Positions 1-7,103 of a stretch of 7,377 nucleotides of DNA are shown one piece after another (within the stretch, counting starts at the first letter, position 1; each line of letters opens with the position of its first letter). Source of the stretch: Azoarcus sp. (lineage in GTDB: Bacteria; Pseudomonadota; Gammaproteobacteria; Burkholderiales; Rhodocyclaceae); assembly GCA_031259795.1 (NCBI GenBank), contig JAIRLA010000281.1, positions 1 through 7,377 of the forward strand, given 5' to 3'. A model generated the notes under the pieces. It ran no database searches. It saw only the letters and a list, made by a program, of their open reading frames with translations, and was not told the DNA's origin. The position numbers were made by a program, and so were the translations under genes.

Positions 1-114
1 ATGCTCTTGGCCATGCTCGAAACGCTCGAACACTATTCCCCGGCACAACTCAGGGGCTTCGCCAATTCCGTCCTGCATGATCCGCAGAACAGCTGGGGGG
101 TTGGGGATGTGTAG
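1..114 (+). CDS. C-terminal tail of an unidentified protein, cut by the window edge
   Basis: Frame 1 is open from the first base to a TAG at 112-114, giving 37 residues. The stretch reads like ordinary protein (Leu-rich, with LETLEHYSPAQLRGF at residues 7-21), and about three quarters of its third codon positions are G or C. The antisense frame is also open but has weaker third-position GC. An ATG sits at base 1, yet there is no room to see a ribosome binding site, so I read this as the 3' end of a longer gene entering from the left. It converges on the nap operon. The last residues (about 31-37) are Gly/Val-rich and run up to the repeat beginning near 125, so the original stop may have been altered by the repeat. 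I do not recognise the family. Confidence 0.4.
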   Translation: MLLAMLETLEHYSPAQLRGFANSVLHDPQNSWGVGDV

Positions 115-124
115 ATACCTATGG

Positions 125-280
125 CAAGCGGGGGAGGGGACGGCAAGCGGCTGTGATTGGGGGACGGTCATGAAAGGCAGGGCACCATTATTGCGGGACG
201 CGAAGCGGCATGGCCATCCCGGGGGAGGGTGCCCGAAGGGCGGGAGAGGGCGTCCTTCCATCCGGCGCGTGAGCGCCGCT
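125..280. repeat. Intergenic dispersed repeat, left copy
   Basis: This stretch matches 7171-7322 in the same orientation. The strongest match is its last 60 bases (221-280 against 7264-7322), which share the blocks GGGGGAGGGTG, CGGGAGAGGG and CCATCCGGCGCG with scattered substitutions. The first 30 or so bases (CAAGCGGGGGAGGG...) also match. A perfect 6-bp stem lies at 263-268/273-278 (CGGCGC, loop GTGA, GCGCCG); the right copy has the same stem with a different loop. The element lies between the napB stop and the convergent ORF tail. The stem could slow or end transcription from napB, but no run of U follows it on either strand, so I do not call a terminator. Confidence 0.65.
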
Positions 281-311
281 GACTGAAATCCGTCTCCCGA
301 CCCCCGATGCA

Positions 312-824
312 TCAGCGCGCCTTGGTCGGACGCTGGTAGGTGTTGGCGATCAGCGGCTCGGCGTCGATTTGCGGGACATGGCATTGCAGGCAGAAATAGC
401 GCCGCGCCGCAAGGTTGGTGAGTTCCCGTCCGTCGGCGGTGCGGAAATGGGTTTGCGGGACCTTGGTGGCTTTTTCCCGGCGATAGTTTTCCCAGGAATG
501 GCAATCCATGCATTTGTTGGAATTCAGGGTGACGGCGTAGTCATCCACCGGGTGCGACACCAATGGCGGCTGTTGCGTGAAGTCGCGCTCCAGCACGTCG
601 CTTTCGACCACTTTCTTGAGGGCATCGTCGGCGCTGGAGAGGGAGGCCGGGATGGGGGCGCCGCGCAAGGTGGCAAGGCCGCCGCCGCCGTCATCGACAA
701 AGCCGCCGAGGGCATTGGCGGCGGTATCGGCGGCGTCGCCATCCTTGCCGGCAAAGAACGCACAGGACAGCAACAGGGCGCTCAGCGCGGTTGCCGAAAA
801 CAGGGTCAGGAGACGGTTTTTCAT
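312..824 (-). CDS. napB: Periplasmic nitrate reductase, di-haem cytochrome c subunit NapB
   Basis: NapB is the electron-transfer subunit that reduces NapA in the periplasm. The 170-residue protein has two c-type haem sites, CMDCH at 105-109 and CLQCH at 145-149. Likely distal haem ligands are His91 (in QPPLVSH) and His127 (in THF), as in known NapB proteins. The segment RRYFCLQCHVPQ is a family hallmark. Residues 1-25 form a signal peptide with basic residues and a hydrophobic core ending in LLSC at 18-21, which resembles a lipobox; most NapB proteins are soluble. A Gly/Asp-rich linker (about 40-50) precedes the conserved part. The ATG at 824 overlaps the napH TGA as ATGA and is preceded by AGAGGAG (831-837) at 6 nt. 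It is the last gene of the operon. Confidence 0.95.
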   Translation of the reverse strand: MKNRLLTLFSATALSALLLSCAFFAGKDGDAADTAANALGGFVDDGGGGLATLRGAPIPASLSSADDALKKVVESDVLERDFTQQPPLVSHPVDDYAVTLNSNKCMDCHSWENYRREKATKVPQTHFRTADGRELTNLAARRYFCLQCHVPQIDAEPLIANTYQRPTKAR

Positions 825-1681
825 GATGAACTCCTCTGGTCGAAGCGATGGGTGAACCTGAAGACGCTTTGGCCGCAGATGTCGATGCAGCGTCCGCAGG
901 TCGTGCAAAGGGTGTCGAGAATGACGGGACTTTCTTGCCCCGCTTTCTTGAGGGCGGGGCGGATGACGCGGGGTTCGGGGCAAACGGCGAAGCAGTCCAT
1001 GCAGTCGTCGCAGGCGGCGCGGCGCGGCGCGGCCACGCGCAGCAGGGCCGCCTTGCCGAGCAGGCTGTAGAACGCGCCCATCGGGCAAAGATGGCCGCAC
1101 CAGCCATGGTGGGCGACCAGCAAATCGTAGAAGAACACGGCGGCGAGGAACCACAGGCCCGCGCCCATGCCGAAAAGCAGGCCGCGATGGGCGAACGATA
1201 CCGGATTGACCCATTCCCAGGCCAGCGCGCCGCTGGCGGCGGCGGCGACGAACGTGCCGGCCAGCAGCCAGTAACGGGCGCGGGCGTCGGGAGGGCGGCT
1301 GCTCTTGATGCCCAGGCGCCGCCGTCCCCAGGCGGCGGCGTCGGCGATGATGTTGACCGGACAGACCCAGGCGCAGAACACGCGCCCGCCGAGCAAAAGG
1401 TAGAAAGCCGCGACGATGAGCGCGCCGGTGACGGCGGTCGCCGCCGGCGCAAAACCCGCCGCCAGCATTTGCAGCAACAGGTAGGGGTCGGTGAGGGGCA
1501 GGACATCGAGCGTGAGACTGGACGACAGGTTGCCCTTGACGATCCAGACGCCGAACCATGGCCCGGCGAGGAACAGGGCAAGGATGCCCGCCTGGCAGGC
1601 GCGCCGCAGCAACAGCCACTTGTGCGCCGCGAACCACCCCTTGCGGGCGATGGCATCCTGTCCGAGGCGTGCGGCGCTCAT
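821..1681 (-). CDS. napH: Membrane ferredoxin-type quinol dehydrogenase component NapH
   Basis: NapH is the inner-membrane partner of NapG and is thought to oxidise quinol and pass electrons to NapG and then NapB. The 286-residue protein has four hydrophobic segments, roughly 31-48, 77-98, 137-155 and 168-190. The cytoplasmic-type CxxxCP motifs CAWVCP (103-108) and CGHLCP (195-200) sit near membrane segments. Two C-terminal [4Fe-4S] motifs follow: [12 protein letters not shown] (224-235) and [11 protein letters not shown] (259-269). I chose the ATG at 1681 because it overlaps the napG TGA as ATGA, has a GGTGG-like site just upstream, and gives an N-terminus (through [14 protein letters not shown]) like known NapH. 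A GTG at 1690 would add three residues. It overlaps napB by 4 nt, suggesting translational coupling on both sides. Confidence 0.95.
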   Translation of the reverse strand: MSAARLGQDAIARKGWFAAHKWLLLRRACQAGILALFLAGPWFGVWIVKGNLSSSLTLDVLPLTDPYLLLQMLAAGFAPAATAVTGALIVAAFYLLLGGRVFCAWVCPVNIIADAAAWGRRRLGIKSSRPPDARARYWLLAGTFVAAAASGALAWEWVNPVSFAHRGLLFGMGAGLWFLAAVFFYDLLVAHHGWCGHLCPMGAFYSLLGKAALLRVAAPRRAACDDCMDCFAVCPEPRVIRPALKKAGQESPVILDTLCTTCGRCIDICGQSVFRFTHRFDQRSSS

Positions 1682-2535
1682 GGCTTCCACCCGGAATCAA
1701 TGCCGCCCGGAGCGGATTCGGCGGGCGGCGCGGGCGTATCGTCGACCCGCGAATCGCCGTAAGGCTTGCCTTCCAGCCCGCGCACGGGCAATTCCAGTTG
1801 ATCGCCGATCAGGGAGCCGCCGTGTTTTTCCCGTTCTTCCCAACCCTTGCGGTAATGCTCGCCGAGCTTGCCTTGCGCCAGCGGGGCGGGCAGCACCTTG
1901 ATGGCCGCTTCGGCCAGCACGCAGGCGGCTTCGCACTTGCCGCAGCCGGTGCAATGCGCCGAATGCACGGTGGGCAGCAGCATGGCGTGGCGATCCGAGC
2001 GGGCGTTGTGCTGTTTTTCCAGGGTGATGGCCTGGTCGATGACCGGGCAGACGCGGTAGCACACGTCGCAGCGCAGGCCGAGGAAATTGAGGCAGGTTTC
2101 CTGGTCGATCAGCACCGCCAGCCCCATGCGCGCCCCGGCGATGTCGGTCAGGGCCGGGTCCAGCGCCCCCGTGGGACAGGGCTTGATACAGGGGATGTCC
2201 TCGCACATTTCGCACGGGACGCTCCGGGCCGTGAAGTACGGCGTGCCGGTCGGCGCGGGCGCTCCCGGAGTGGCGAGTTTCAGGGTTCCGTAAGGGCAAT
2301 CCCGCACGCACAGGCCGCAACGGGTACAGGCGGCGAGGAATTGCTTTTCCGGTAGCGCGCCGGGCGGCCGCAGGGCCTGCGCCCCCAGCGCGCGGGACTG
2401 GTTGGCGTAAAGCCCCGCGCCCAGCGCCATGAGGCAGCCGCTCCCCGCCGCGCCCGCCAGTTCGGCCAGGAATCTGCGGCGCGCCGGGAAAAGCCGGATT
2501 CTTTCCGGCGCGCTCGTGGATTTCTTGGCGCTCAT
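1678..2535 (-). CDS. napG: Periplasmic ferredoxin-type protein NapG, Tat-exported
   Basis: NapG carries electrons from NapH to NapB on the periplasmic side. The 285-residue protein starts with a twin-arginine signal (ARRRFLAEL, 18-26) followed by a hydrophobic Ala/Gly-rich stretch to about 45. Four [4Fe-4S] cysteine motifs are visible: C70-C73-C76-C80P, C108-C111-C116-C120P, C148-C156-C159-C163P and C195-C198-C201-C205. The motifs CEMCEDIPC and [12 protein letters not shown] are typical of NapG. Compared with my memory of E. coli NapG (about 230 residues), there is a C-terminal extension of about 50 residues ending in a Pro/Ala/Gly-rich tail. The frame is open further upstream, but the ATG at 2535 places the Tat motif correctly and leaves 37 nt after napA. 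Its ribosome binding site (CAGGG) is weak. Confidence 0.95.
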   Translation of the reverse strand: MSAKKSTSAPERIRLFPARRRFLAELAGAAGSGCLMALGAGLYANQSRALGAQALRPPGALPEKQFLAACTRCGLCVRDCPYGTLKLATPGAPAPTGTPYFTARSVPCEMCEDIPCIKPCPTGALDPALTDIAGARMGLAVLIDQETCLNFLGLRCDVCYRVCPVIDQAITLEKQHNARSDRHAMLLPTVHSAHCTGCGKCEAACVLAEAAIKVLPAPLAQGKLGEHYRKGWEEREKHGGSLIGDQLELPVRGLEGKPYGDSRVDDTPAPPAESAPGGIDSGWKP

Positions 2536-2572
2536 GCCCTGACGCTCGGACGTTCCGCGATTGACGGGCGCA

Positions 2573-5113
2573 TCAGGCGCGCACGACCTTGACCGCGCAT
2601 TTCTTGAAGTCCGTTTCCTTGGACAGCGGGCAAGTGGCGTCCAGCGTGAGCTTGTTGACCAGCTTGGCTTCATCGAAGAAAGGCACGAACACCAGCCCGC
2701 GCGGCGGTTTATTGCGACCTTTCGTCTCGACCTGCAAGATGACCTCGCCGCGGCGGGAAATCACTTTCACCTTCGCGCCCCGTTGCAGTTTGCGCGCCTT
2801 GGCGTCGTCCGGATGCATGAAGACGACCGCTTCCGGCACGGCGCGGTGCAGTTCGGGCACGCGCTGCGTCATGGAGCCGGTGTGCCAGTGTTCGAGCACC
2901 CGGCCGGTGGAGAGCCACAAGTCGTATTCCTTGTCCGGCGCCTCCACGGGCGGCTGGTAGGGCAGCGCGAAAATGACCGCCTTGCCGTCCTTCTGTCCAT
3001 AGAATTTGAAGCCTTCGCCCTTGGACACATAGGGGTCGTAGCCTTCGCGGAAGCGCCACAGCGTCTCCTTGCCATTGACCACCGGCCAGCGCAGGCCGCG
3101 CGACTTGTGATAAGAGTCGAACGGCGCGAGATCGTGGTGGAATCCCCTGCCGAAACCCGCGTATTCCTCGAACAAGCCCTTTTGCACGTAGAAGCCGAAA
3201 TATTCGGTCTCGTCGTTGGTGTAGTTCCCGATGGCGTGCGCATTGACGGCGGCGGCCTCCTTCTTGGGGAACTTGTTGACGACCTTGTTGGCGAAGAGCA
3301 CATCGTAGAGCGTCTTGCCCCGGTATTCCGGTTTCTTGTCGAGCAATTCGGCGGGCCAGACCTCCTCGACCTTGAAGCGCTTGGAGAACTCCATGTACTG
3401 CCACAAATCGGAACGGGCCTCGCCCGGCGGCGCGACCTGCTGGCGCCAGAACTGGGTGCGCCGCTCGGCATTGCCATAGCCGCCTTCCTTTTCCGCCCAC
3501 ATCGCCGAAGGCAGGATCAGATCGGCGGCCATCGCCGATACCGTGGGGTAGACATCGGAGACCACCACGAAAGCATTGGGATTGCGCCAGCCGGGATAAA
3601 TTTCGTCGTTGATGTTCGGCCCGGCCTGCATGTTATTGGTCGTAGACGTCCAGTAGCATTTCAGCTTGCCGTCCTTCAGGGCGCGGCTTTGCGCCACGGC
3701 GTGCAGCCCCACCTTGGGCGGGATCGTGCCTTCCGGCAACTGCCAGACCGTCTCGGCCTTTTGCCGGTGCGCCGGGTTGCCAACCACCATGTCGGCGGGC
3801 AGGCGGTGCGCGAAGGTGCCGACCTCCCGCGCCGTGCCGCAGGCGGACGGCTGGCCGGTGAGCGAGAAGGGGCCGCAGCCGGGCTTGGAAATCTTGCCGG
3901 TGAGCAAGTGCACGTCGTAGATCAGGTTATTGACCCAAGTGCCGCGCGTGTGCTGGTTGACGCCCATCGTCCAGAAGGAAACCACCTTTTTCTTCGGATC
4001 GGCGTACAGCTCGGCCAGCCTTTTCAGGTTTTTGGCGGGAACGCCGGAGAGCGCGGCGGTTTTCTCCAGGGTGTATCCGGAAACGAACCTGGCGAATTCC
4101 TCGAAACTGATGGGTTCGGCCTTGCCCGCGTCACCCTTGGGTTTGCCGTCGGGGCCTTCGTAACCATTGCTGGTGGCCTTCTGCTCGACCGGCGTATTGG
4201 GGCGCAGGCCGTAACCGATGTCGGTGGCGCCTTTCTTGAAATTGACATGCTTGCTGACGAAATCCGTGTCGACCCGCTTCGTCTGGATGATGTAATTGCA
4301 GATGTAATTCAGGATCGCCAGATCGGTCTGCGGCTGGAAAATCATCGCATTGTCGGCCAGCTCGAAAGAACGGTGCTCGAACGTCGACAGCACATGGACT
4401 TCGCTCTTTTCGTGCGTCAGGCGGCGGTCGGTGACGCGCGCCCACAGCACCGGGTGCATCTCGGCCATGTTCGAACCCCAGAGCACGAAAGCGTCGGCGT
4501 TCTCGATGTCGTCGTAACAACCCATCGGCTCGTCGATGCCGAACGTCCGCATGAAGCCGACCACGGCGGAAGCCATGCAGTGACGGGCGTTCGGATCGAG
4601 ATTATTGGAGCGGAAGCCCGCTTTCCACAGCTTGGCGGCGGCATAACCCTCCCAGATCGTCCATTGCCCGGAGCCGAACATGGCGACGGAAGCGGGGCCG
4701 GCGGTCTTCAAGGCGTCCTTCCATTTTTCCGCCATGACATCGAACGCCTCCTTCCACGACACCGGCGTGAACGTGCCTGTCTTGTCGTACTTGCCGTTTG
4801 TCTTGCGCAACAACGGCTGCGTGAGCCTGTCCTTGCCGTACAGGATCTTGGACAAAAAATAGCCCTTGATACAATTCAGGCCGCGATTCACCGGCGCATC
4901 CGGATCGCCCTGCGTGGCGACGAGCCTGCCATCCTGCACGCCCGCCAGCACCGAACAGCCCGTGCCACAGAAGCGGCAGGGAATCTTGTCCCAGCGGACG
5001 CTCTTGTCGGCGGGCGCGGCGGCGGCGGCGACGGCCGGAAGCGACATCCCGGCGGCAGTCGCTGCCGCGGCGATAGCCTGGGTTTTCAGAAAATCACGAC
5101 GATCCATGGACAT
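2573..5113 (-). CDS. napA: Periplasmic nitrate reductase catalytic subunit NapA
   Basis: NapA reduces nitrate to nitrite in the periplasm using a bis-MGD molybdenum cofactor and one [4Fe-4S] cluster. The 846-residue protein opens with a Tat signal ([10 protein letters not shown], 3-12, then an Ala-rich core to about 33). The cluster cysteines are C46, C49, C53 and C81, with conserved Lys83 (CIKGYF) linking cluster and cofactor. Cys179 in [10 protein letters not shown] is the expected Mo ligand. Other family signatures are [20 protein letters not shown] (411-430), [10 protein letters not shown] (493-502) and the C-terminal [16 protein letters not shown]. It is slightly longer than E. coli NapA (about 828), partly from a Gly/Lys-rich insert at about 312-332. 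The ATG at 5113 has an ideal GAGGAGG (5120-5126) at 6 nt and follows the napD stop by 1 nt; the ATG at 5107 is the alternative. Confidence 0.97.
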   Translation of the reverse strand: MSMDRRDFLKTQAIAAAATAAGMSLPAVAAAAAPADKSVRWDKIPCRFCGTGCSVLAGVQDGRLVATQGDPDAPVNRGLNCIKGYFLSKILYGKDRLTQPLLRKTNGKYDKTGTFTPVSWKEAFDVMAEKWKDALKTAGPASVAMFGSGQWTIWEGYAAAKLWKAGFRSNNLDPNARHCMASAVVGFMRTFGIDEPMGCYDDIENADAFVLWGSNMAEMHPVLWARVTDRRLTHEKSEVHVLSTFEHRSFELADNAMIFQPQTDLAILNYICNYIIQTKRVDTDFVSKHVNFKKGATDIGYGLRPNTPVEQKATSNGYEGPDGKPKGDAGKAEPISFEEFARFVSGYTLEKTAALSGVPAKNLKRLAELYADPKKKVVSFWTMGVNQHTRGTWVNNLIYDVHLLTGKISKPGCGPFSLTGQPSACGTAREVGTFAHRLPADMVVGNPAHRQKAETVWQLPEGTIPPKVGLHAVAQSRALKDGKLKCYWTSTTNNMQAGPNINDEIYPGWRNPNAFVVVSDVYPTVSAMAADLILPSAMWAEKEGGYGNAERRTQFWRQQVAPPGEARSDLWQYMEFSKRFKVEEVWPAELLDKKPEYRGKTLYDVLFANKVVNKFPKKEAAAVNAHAIGNYTNDETEYFGFYVQKGLFEEYAGFGRGFHHDLAPFDSYHKSRGLRWPVVNGKETLWRFREGYDPYVSKGEGFKFYGQKDGKAVIFALPYQPPVEAPDKEYDLWLSTGRVLEHWHTGSMTQRVPELHRAVPEAVVFMHPDDAKARKLQRGAKVKVISRRGEVILQVETKGRNKPPRGLVFVPFFDEAKLVNKLTLDATCPLSKETDFKKCAVKVVRA

Positions 5114-5114
5114 A

Positions 5115-5366
5115 TCAAGCCTCCTCTGGCGTAAACGTCTCATCAGAATATTCATAGGAAAGCGTGACGGACATGACGTTCGCCACGTAGTGAACTTGCA
5201 GGATAGAGTCGGAGACAGCGTAACCGGGGCCGTCTTCCAGCAAGACGATCATCCGTCCGTCGCCGCTGTCGGCCGCCACACTGGCGCCGGGAACAGCCTC
5301 CACCGCCTTTTGTATTTCGGCGGCGTGGCGGGGCAGGAACTTGAGCACGAGACTGACGATTTTCAT
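5115..5366 (-). CDS. napD: NapA signal-peptide-binding chaperone NapD
   Basis: NapD is a small cytoplasmic protein that binds the NapA twin-arginine signal peptide and delays export until the cofactors are in place. The 83-residue product is close to the usual length (about 85-90) and fits the beta-alpha-beta ferredoxin-like fold of the family. An N-terminal strand (KIVSLVLKF, 2-10) leads into a helix, then a central [19 protein letters not shown] (26-44), and a C-terminal [13 protein letters not shown] (61-73) that resembles the family GVLAVSLVYH. The frame is open upstream to 5468, but that part overlaps napF and reads as out-of-frame sequence. The ATG at 5366 has an AAAGGAAA site about 11 nt upstream. 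It lies between napF (17 nt) and napA (1 nt), the classical order. Confidence 0.9.
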   Translation of the reverse strand: MKIVSLVLKFLPRHAAEIQKAVEAVPGASVAADSGDGRMIVLLEDGPGYAVSDSILQVHYVANVMSVTLSYEYSDETFTPEEA

Positions 5367-5383
5367 GGACGGGCGGTTTCCTT

Positions 5384-5935
5384 TCAGGAAGAAGAGGCGC
5401 GGGCGGCGCGCGGCGGCGCGGCGTCCGGCTGCATGGCAATGGCCTGCGCCGGACAAACCGCCACGCACTCACCGCATCCCGTGCATGAAGATGTCTCGAT
5501 ATCTGGCCGCGCCGGATGGCCGGGCCGGGGGGAAAAACGAATGGCGCCGGCTTCGCAATGCTCGTCACAGGAACGGCAGAGCACGCCCCGCCCGGGCAGG
5601 CAGGCCGCGCCAATCGCGGCCACGAGCGCCCAGGGCGGAAGATCGGGAGAAAAGCGCAAGGCGGGCTGGCGACGAGCAGCGGCTGAACGCGCCGCCGCCA
5701 TACAGGCGCGGGCGCAGTCCGTACAGAATGTGCAATGCCCGCGCGAGAAATCGGCCTCGGGGAATCCCCCCGCGCCGTGCACAAGCAAACCCGTCGGACA
5801 GGCCGCGACGCACTCGCCGCAACGCTGGCAGGCTTGGGGAAAAACCGCCTCATCCACGGCCCAGGGCGGGCGAAAGGGCGCGGCGGACTGGCGCGGGCGA
5901 CGACCGAGCAAAAAAGCCCGGCGGGCACTGTCCAT
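5384..5935 (-). CDS. napF: Ferredoxin-type accessory protein NapF
   Basis: NapF is a cytoplasmic iron-sulfur protein that interacts with NapA and helps load or repair its [4Fe-4S] cluster before export. The 183-residue protein contains C36-C39-C42-C46P, C68-C71-C74-C78, a less regular set at C120-C123-C127 (with C112 as a possible fourth ligand), and C151-C154-C157-C161P. The N-terminus RRAFLLGRRPR resembles the RRGILTGR start of E. coli NapF. It looks like a Tat motif, but no hydrophobic segment follows, so it should stay in the cytoplasm. The ATG at 5935 is preceded by AGGAGGAG (5938-5945) at 2 nt, with a looser fit at 5 nt for AGGAG. A longer reading to 6016 would run through the likely promoter and is not supported. 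It is the first gene of the operon. Confidence 0.92.
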   Translation of the reverse strand: MDSARRAFLLGRRPRQSAAPFRPPWAVDEAVFPQACQRCGECVAACPTGLLVHGAGGFPEADFSRGHCTFCTDCARACMAAARSAAARRQPALRFSPDLPPWALVAAIGAACLPGRGVLCRSCDEHCEAGAIRFSPRPGHPARPDIETSSCTGCGECVAVCPAQAIAMQPDAAPPRAARASSS

Positions 5936-5969
5936 TTCTCCTCCTGTCTGTGCACTACGATTGTTTCGT

Positions 5970-5999
5970 ATAGTAATCTTGACGGCGATCGGCTGGCAA
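5970..5999 (-). promoter_or_regulatory. Candidate sigma-70 promoter of the nap operon
   Basis: Reading toward napF, TTGCCA (5994-5999, five of six bases of TTGACA) is followed after 18 nt by TACTAT (5970-5975, four of six of TATAAT). Transcription would begin near 5963 and leave a leader of about 27 nt holding the strong napF ribosome binding site. A partial FNR-like sequence, TTGAC-GGCG-ATCGG (5979-5992, 7 of 10 bases), falls inside the spacer and not at the activating -41.5 position. I therefore do not claim FNR activation. Confidence 0.4.
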
Positions 6000-6009
6000 T
6001 GCGTACAAT
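5979..6009 (+). promoter_or_regulatory. Possible divergent promoter toward the HAD gene
   Basis: On the plus strand TTGACG (5979-5984) and TACAAT (6004-6009) each match five of six consensus bases, but the 19-nt spacing is longer than ideal. A start near 6016 would give a leader of about 245 nt running through the repeat pair before the HAD start codon. It overlaps the candidate nap promoter almost completely, so the two could not be used at once. Confidence 0.25.
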
Positions 6010-6037
6010 TCCTCATTGTCCCTCTCTATGAGGGGAC
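6005..6037. promoter_or_regulatory. Nested inverted repeats, candidate operator
   Basis: Three symmetric patterns overlap here. ACAAT-N5-ATTGT occupies 6005-6019. CCTCAT-N11-ATGAGG occupies 6011-6016/6028-6033. GTCCCTC and GAGGGGAC (6018-6024/6030-6037) can pair with a single bulged G around a TCTAT loop. They lie just upstream of the candidate nap -35 box, about 50-70 bases before the presumed start, where an activator would bind. None matches a NarL/NarP heptamer pair or an FNR box well. The regulator is unknown. Confidence 0.3.
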
Positions 6038-6136
6038 GAACGGCGGATAATGTCGCCACAAAATTCCCGCCCATGGCGCGGCACATCGCGTTCCGGGTTC
6101 GCGCCGCCCCCTGACCTGAAAGAAACAAAAACCCGG

Positions 6137-6165
6137 CCACCCCGCCAAACGAGGCATCCACTGAC
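6137..6165. repeat. 29-bp direct repeat, copy 1
   Basis: It reads CCACCCCGCCAAACGAGGCA and continues ATCCACTGAC-like to 6165. It matches 6203-6231 at 28 of 29 bases (A at 6152 is G in copy 2). The start-to-start distance is 66 bp. The A breaks the CCCCG/CGGGG stem that copy 2 can form. Confidence 0.8.
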
Positions 6166-6202
6166 CGTCGCATTCGCGGGCGGCTACTGGCCCGGAACCC
6201 CG

Positions 6203-6231
6203 CCACCCCGCCAAACGGGGCATCCACTGAC
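6203..6231. repeat. 29-bp direct repeat, copy 2, with perfect small stem
   Basis: This is the second copy, ending 30 bp before the HAD start codon. CCCCG (6206-6210) and CGGGG (6216-6220) form a perfect stem around CCAAA. Both copies follow a CCCGG tract, so the repeated unit may be somewhat longer and degenerate. No U-run follows, so it does not look like a terminator. Confidence 0.8.
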
Positions 6232-6261
6232 TCCCACCCCACCCCATACCATCCCCCGCAC

Positions 6262-6975
6262 ATGGAACTCGCGCTTTTCGACCTCGACAATACCCTGCTT
6301 GCCGGCGACTCCGACGTTGCCTGGACACAATTCCTGATAGAAGAAGGCGTGCTCGATGACGCCGCGCAAGGAAAACGCAACGACGTCTTTTACGAGCAAT
6401 ACAAATCCGGCACGCTGGACATCCACGAATTCCTCGACTTCCAGCTCGCGCCCCTCGCCCGCTACCCGCGCGCCCGGCTCGATGCCTGGCACCGCGAATA
6501 CATGGCGCGCCACATCCGGCCAATGATCCATCCCGCCGCCCGCGCCCGCGTAGACGAACACTTGCGGCGCGGCGCGCTCACCGCCCTCGTGACCGCCACC
6601 AACAGCTTCGTCACCGCCCCCATCGCGCGCGAATTCGGCATCGCCCACCTCATCGCCACCATCCCGGCACAAGAAAACGGCGTCTTCACCGGCAAACCGC
6701 GCGGCATTCCCGCCTATCAGGCGGGCAAAGTCGCGCGCGTCGAATCCTGGCTGGAATCGCTCGGATCGAATCTCGCCTGCTTCGAGCAAAGCTGGTTCTA
6801 CAGCGACTCGCACAACGACCTGCCGCTATTGCAGCGCGTCACCCATCCCGTGGCCGTCGACCCGGACAACATCCTGCACGAATACGCGCGGACACATGGC
6901 TGGCAAGTACTGACGCTGCGCGCCATCGGGGATCAGGGATCGGATCTGGAATCCATTCCAACAGGCTCGCCTTGA
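6262..6975 (+). CDS. HAD-superfamily subfamily IB phosphatase (SerB-like)
   Basis: This is a cytoplasmic phosphatase of the haloacid dehalogenase superfamily, related to phosphoserine phosphatases. The substrate cannot be read from sequence. The 237-residue protein has motif I FDLDNT with nucleophile Asp7 and acid/base Asp9, motif II in ALVTATN (Thr111 or Thr113), motif III Lys156 in AGKVARV, and motif IV YSDSHNDLPLL with Asp182 and Asp186. Residues about 15-85 form the helical C1 cap usual for subfamily IB. After WQVLTLR (about 214-220), where I recall relatives ending, there is a 17-residue Gly/Ser/Asp-rich tail running to the repeat region. No clear ribosome binding site precedes the ATG at 6262. 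It is divergent from nap and probably functionally unrelated; similar genes are common in Betaproteobacteria (recollection). Confidence 0.88.
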   Translation: MELALFDLDNTLLAGDSDVAWTQFLIEEGVLDDAAQGKRNDVFYEQYKSGTLDIHEFLDFQLAPLARYPRARLDAWHREYMARHIRPMIHPAARARVDEHLRRGALTALVTATNSFVTAPIAREFGIAHLIATIPAQENGVFTGKPRGIPAYQAGKVARVESWLESLGSNLACFEQSWFYSDSHNDLPLLQRVTHPVAVDPDNILHEYARTHGWQVLTLRAIGDQGSDLESIPTGSP

Positions 6976-6990
6976 ACCGCCGCTGAATAA

Positions 6991-7020
6991 AATCAGCGTC
7001 GCTGCGCTCCGCATGGATGG
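6991..7020. repeat. 30-bp direct repeat, copy 1
   Basis: It matches 7101-7130 at 24 of 30 bases, with the common core CAGCGTCG...CGCTCCG.ATGGA. The inner part AGCG...CGCT can form a short stem. The same core in inverted form ends the palindromic element near 7301-7323, so this may be the remaining end of another copy. Confidence 0.65.
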
Positions 7021-7024
7021 AACC

Positions 7025-7056
7025 GGATTGCCACGTCGATTCGCTCCTCGCAATGA
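7025..7056. repeat. Dispersed-repeat unit with ATTGC...GCAAT ends
   Basis: The unit runs from GGATTGCCACGTCGATTCGC through CTCCTCGCAATGAC. The ends ATTGC (7027-7031) and GCAAT (7050-7054) are inverted. Read on the minus strand it is the familiar TCATTGCGAGGAGCGAA type of intergenic repeat seen in many bacterial genomes (from memory). It has no known coding role. Confidence 0.5.
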
Positions 7057-7103
7057 CGAGTTCTCCCGACGGGACGCCCGTCCGTGCCCCACCACAAAGA
7101 AAA

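Larger units (their letters stand above)
5936..6261. other. Divergent intergenic region between napF and the HAD gene
   Basis: This 326-bp spacer contains no convincing gene. The napF-proximal third (to about 6040) is less GC-rich and holds the promoter-like elements and dyads listed separately. The rest (about 6060-6261) is GC-rich and carries the 29-bp direct repeat pair. Open frames here on either strand overlap known genes out of frame or run through the repeats, and I regard them as chance. Confidence 0.6.

Noticed and set aside
263..278. Rho-independent terminator after napB
   Set aside because: The 6-bp GC stem is followed by no U-run on either strand, and the same stem recurs in the distant repeat copy, so it belongs to the repeat family.
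312..1700. A 462-residue fusion reading through napH out of frame into napB
   Set aside because: The first 292 residues are the out-of-frame shadow of napH. napB begins at its own ATG at 824 with a ribosome binding site and signal peptide.
2561..5134. A plus-strand open frame of 857 codons antisense to napA
   Set aside because: It mirrors almost exactly the extent of napA, lacks recognisable domains, and is rich in Arg, Gly, Val and His as expected from antisense reading of GC-rich coding DNA. napA has full catalytic motifs and a strong ribosome binding site.
5902..5935. Twin-arginine-like RRAFLL at the NapF N-terminus
   Set aside because: No hydrophobic segment follows the arginines, and cytoplasmic NapF proteins commonly start with such a sequence, so I do not call an export signal.
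5979..5992. FNR box TTGAC-GGCG-ATCGG
   Set aside because: Only 7 of 10 consensus bases match, and its position between the candidate -35 and -10 boxes is wrong for activation. It is mentioned only as a partial match.
6137..6231. CRISPR-like pair of repeats
   Set aside because: There are only two copies, separated by 37 bp that partly resemble repeat sequence, and no cas gene or leader is present. A dispersed or duplicated repeat is simpler.
6050..6337. Plus-strand 95-codon ORF upstream of and overlapping the HAD gene
   Set aside because: It runs through the 29-bp repeats and then out of frame into the HAD gene, has Pro/Arg/Thr-rich low-complexity sequence and resembles no family I know.
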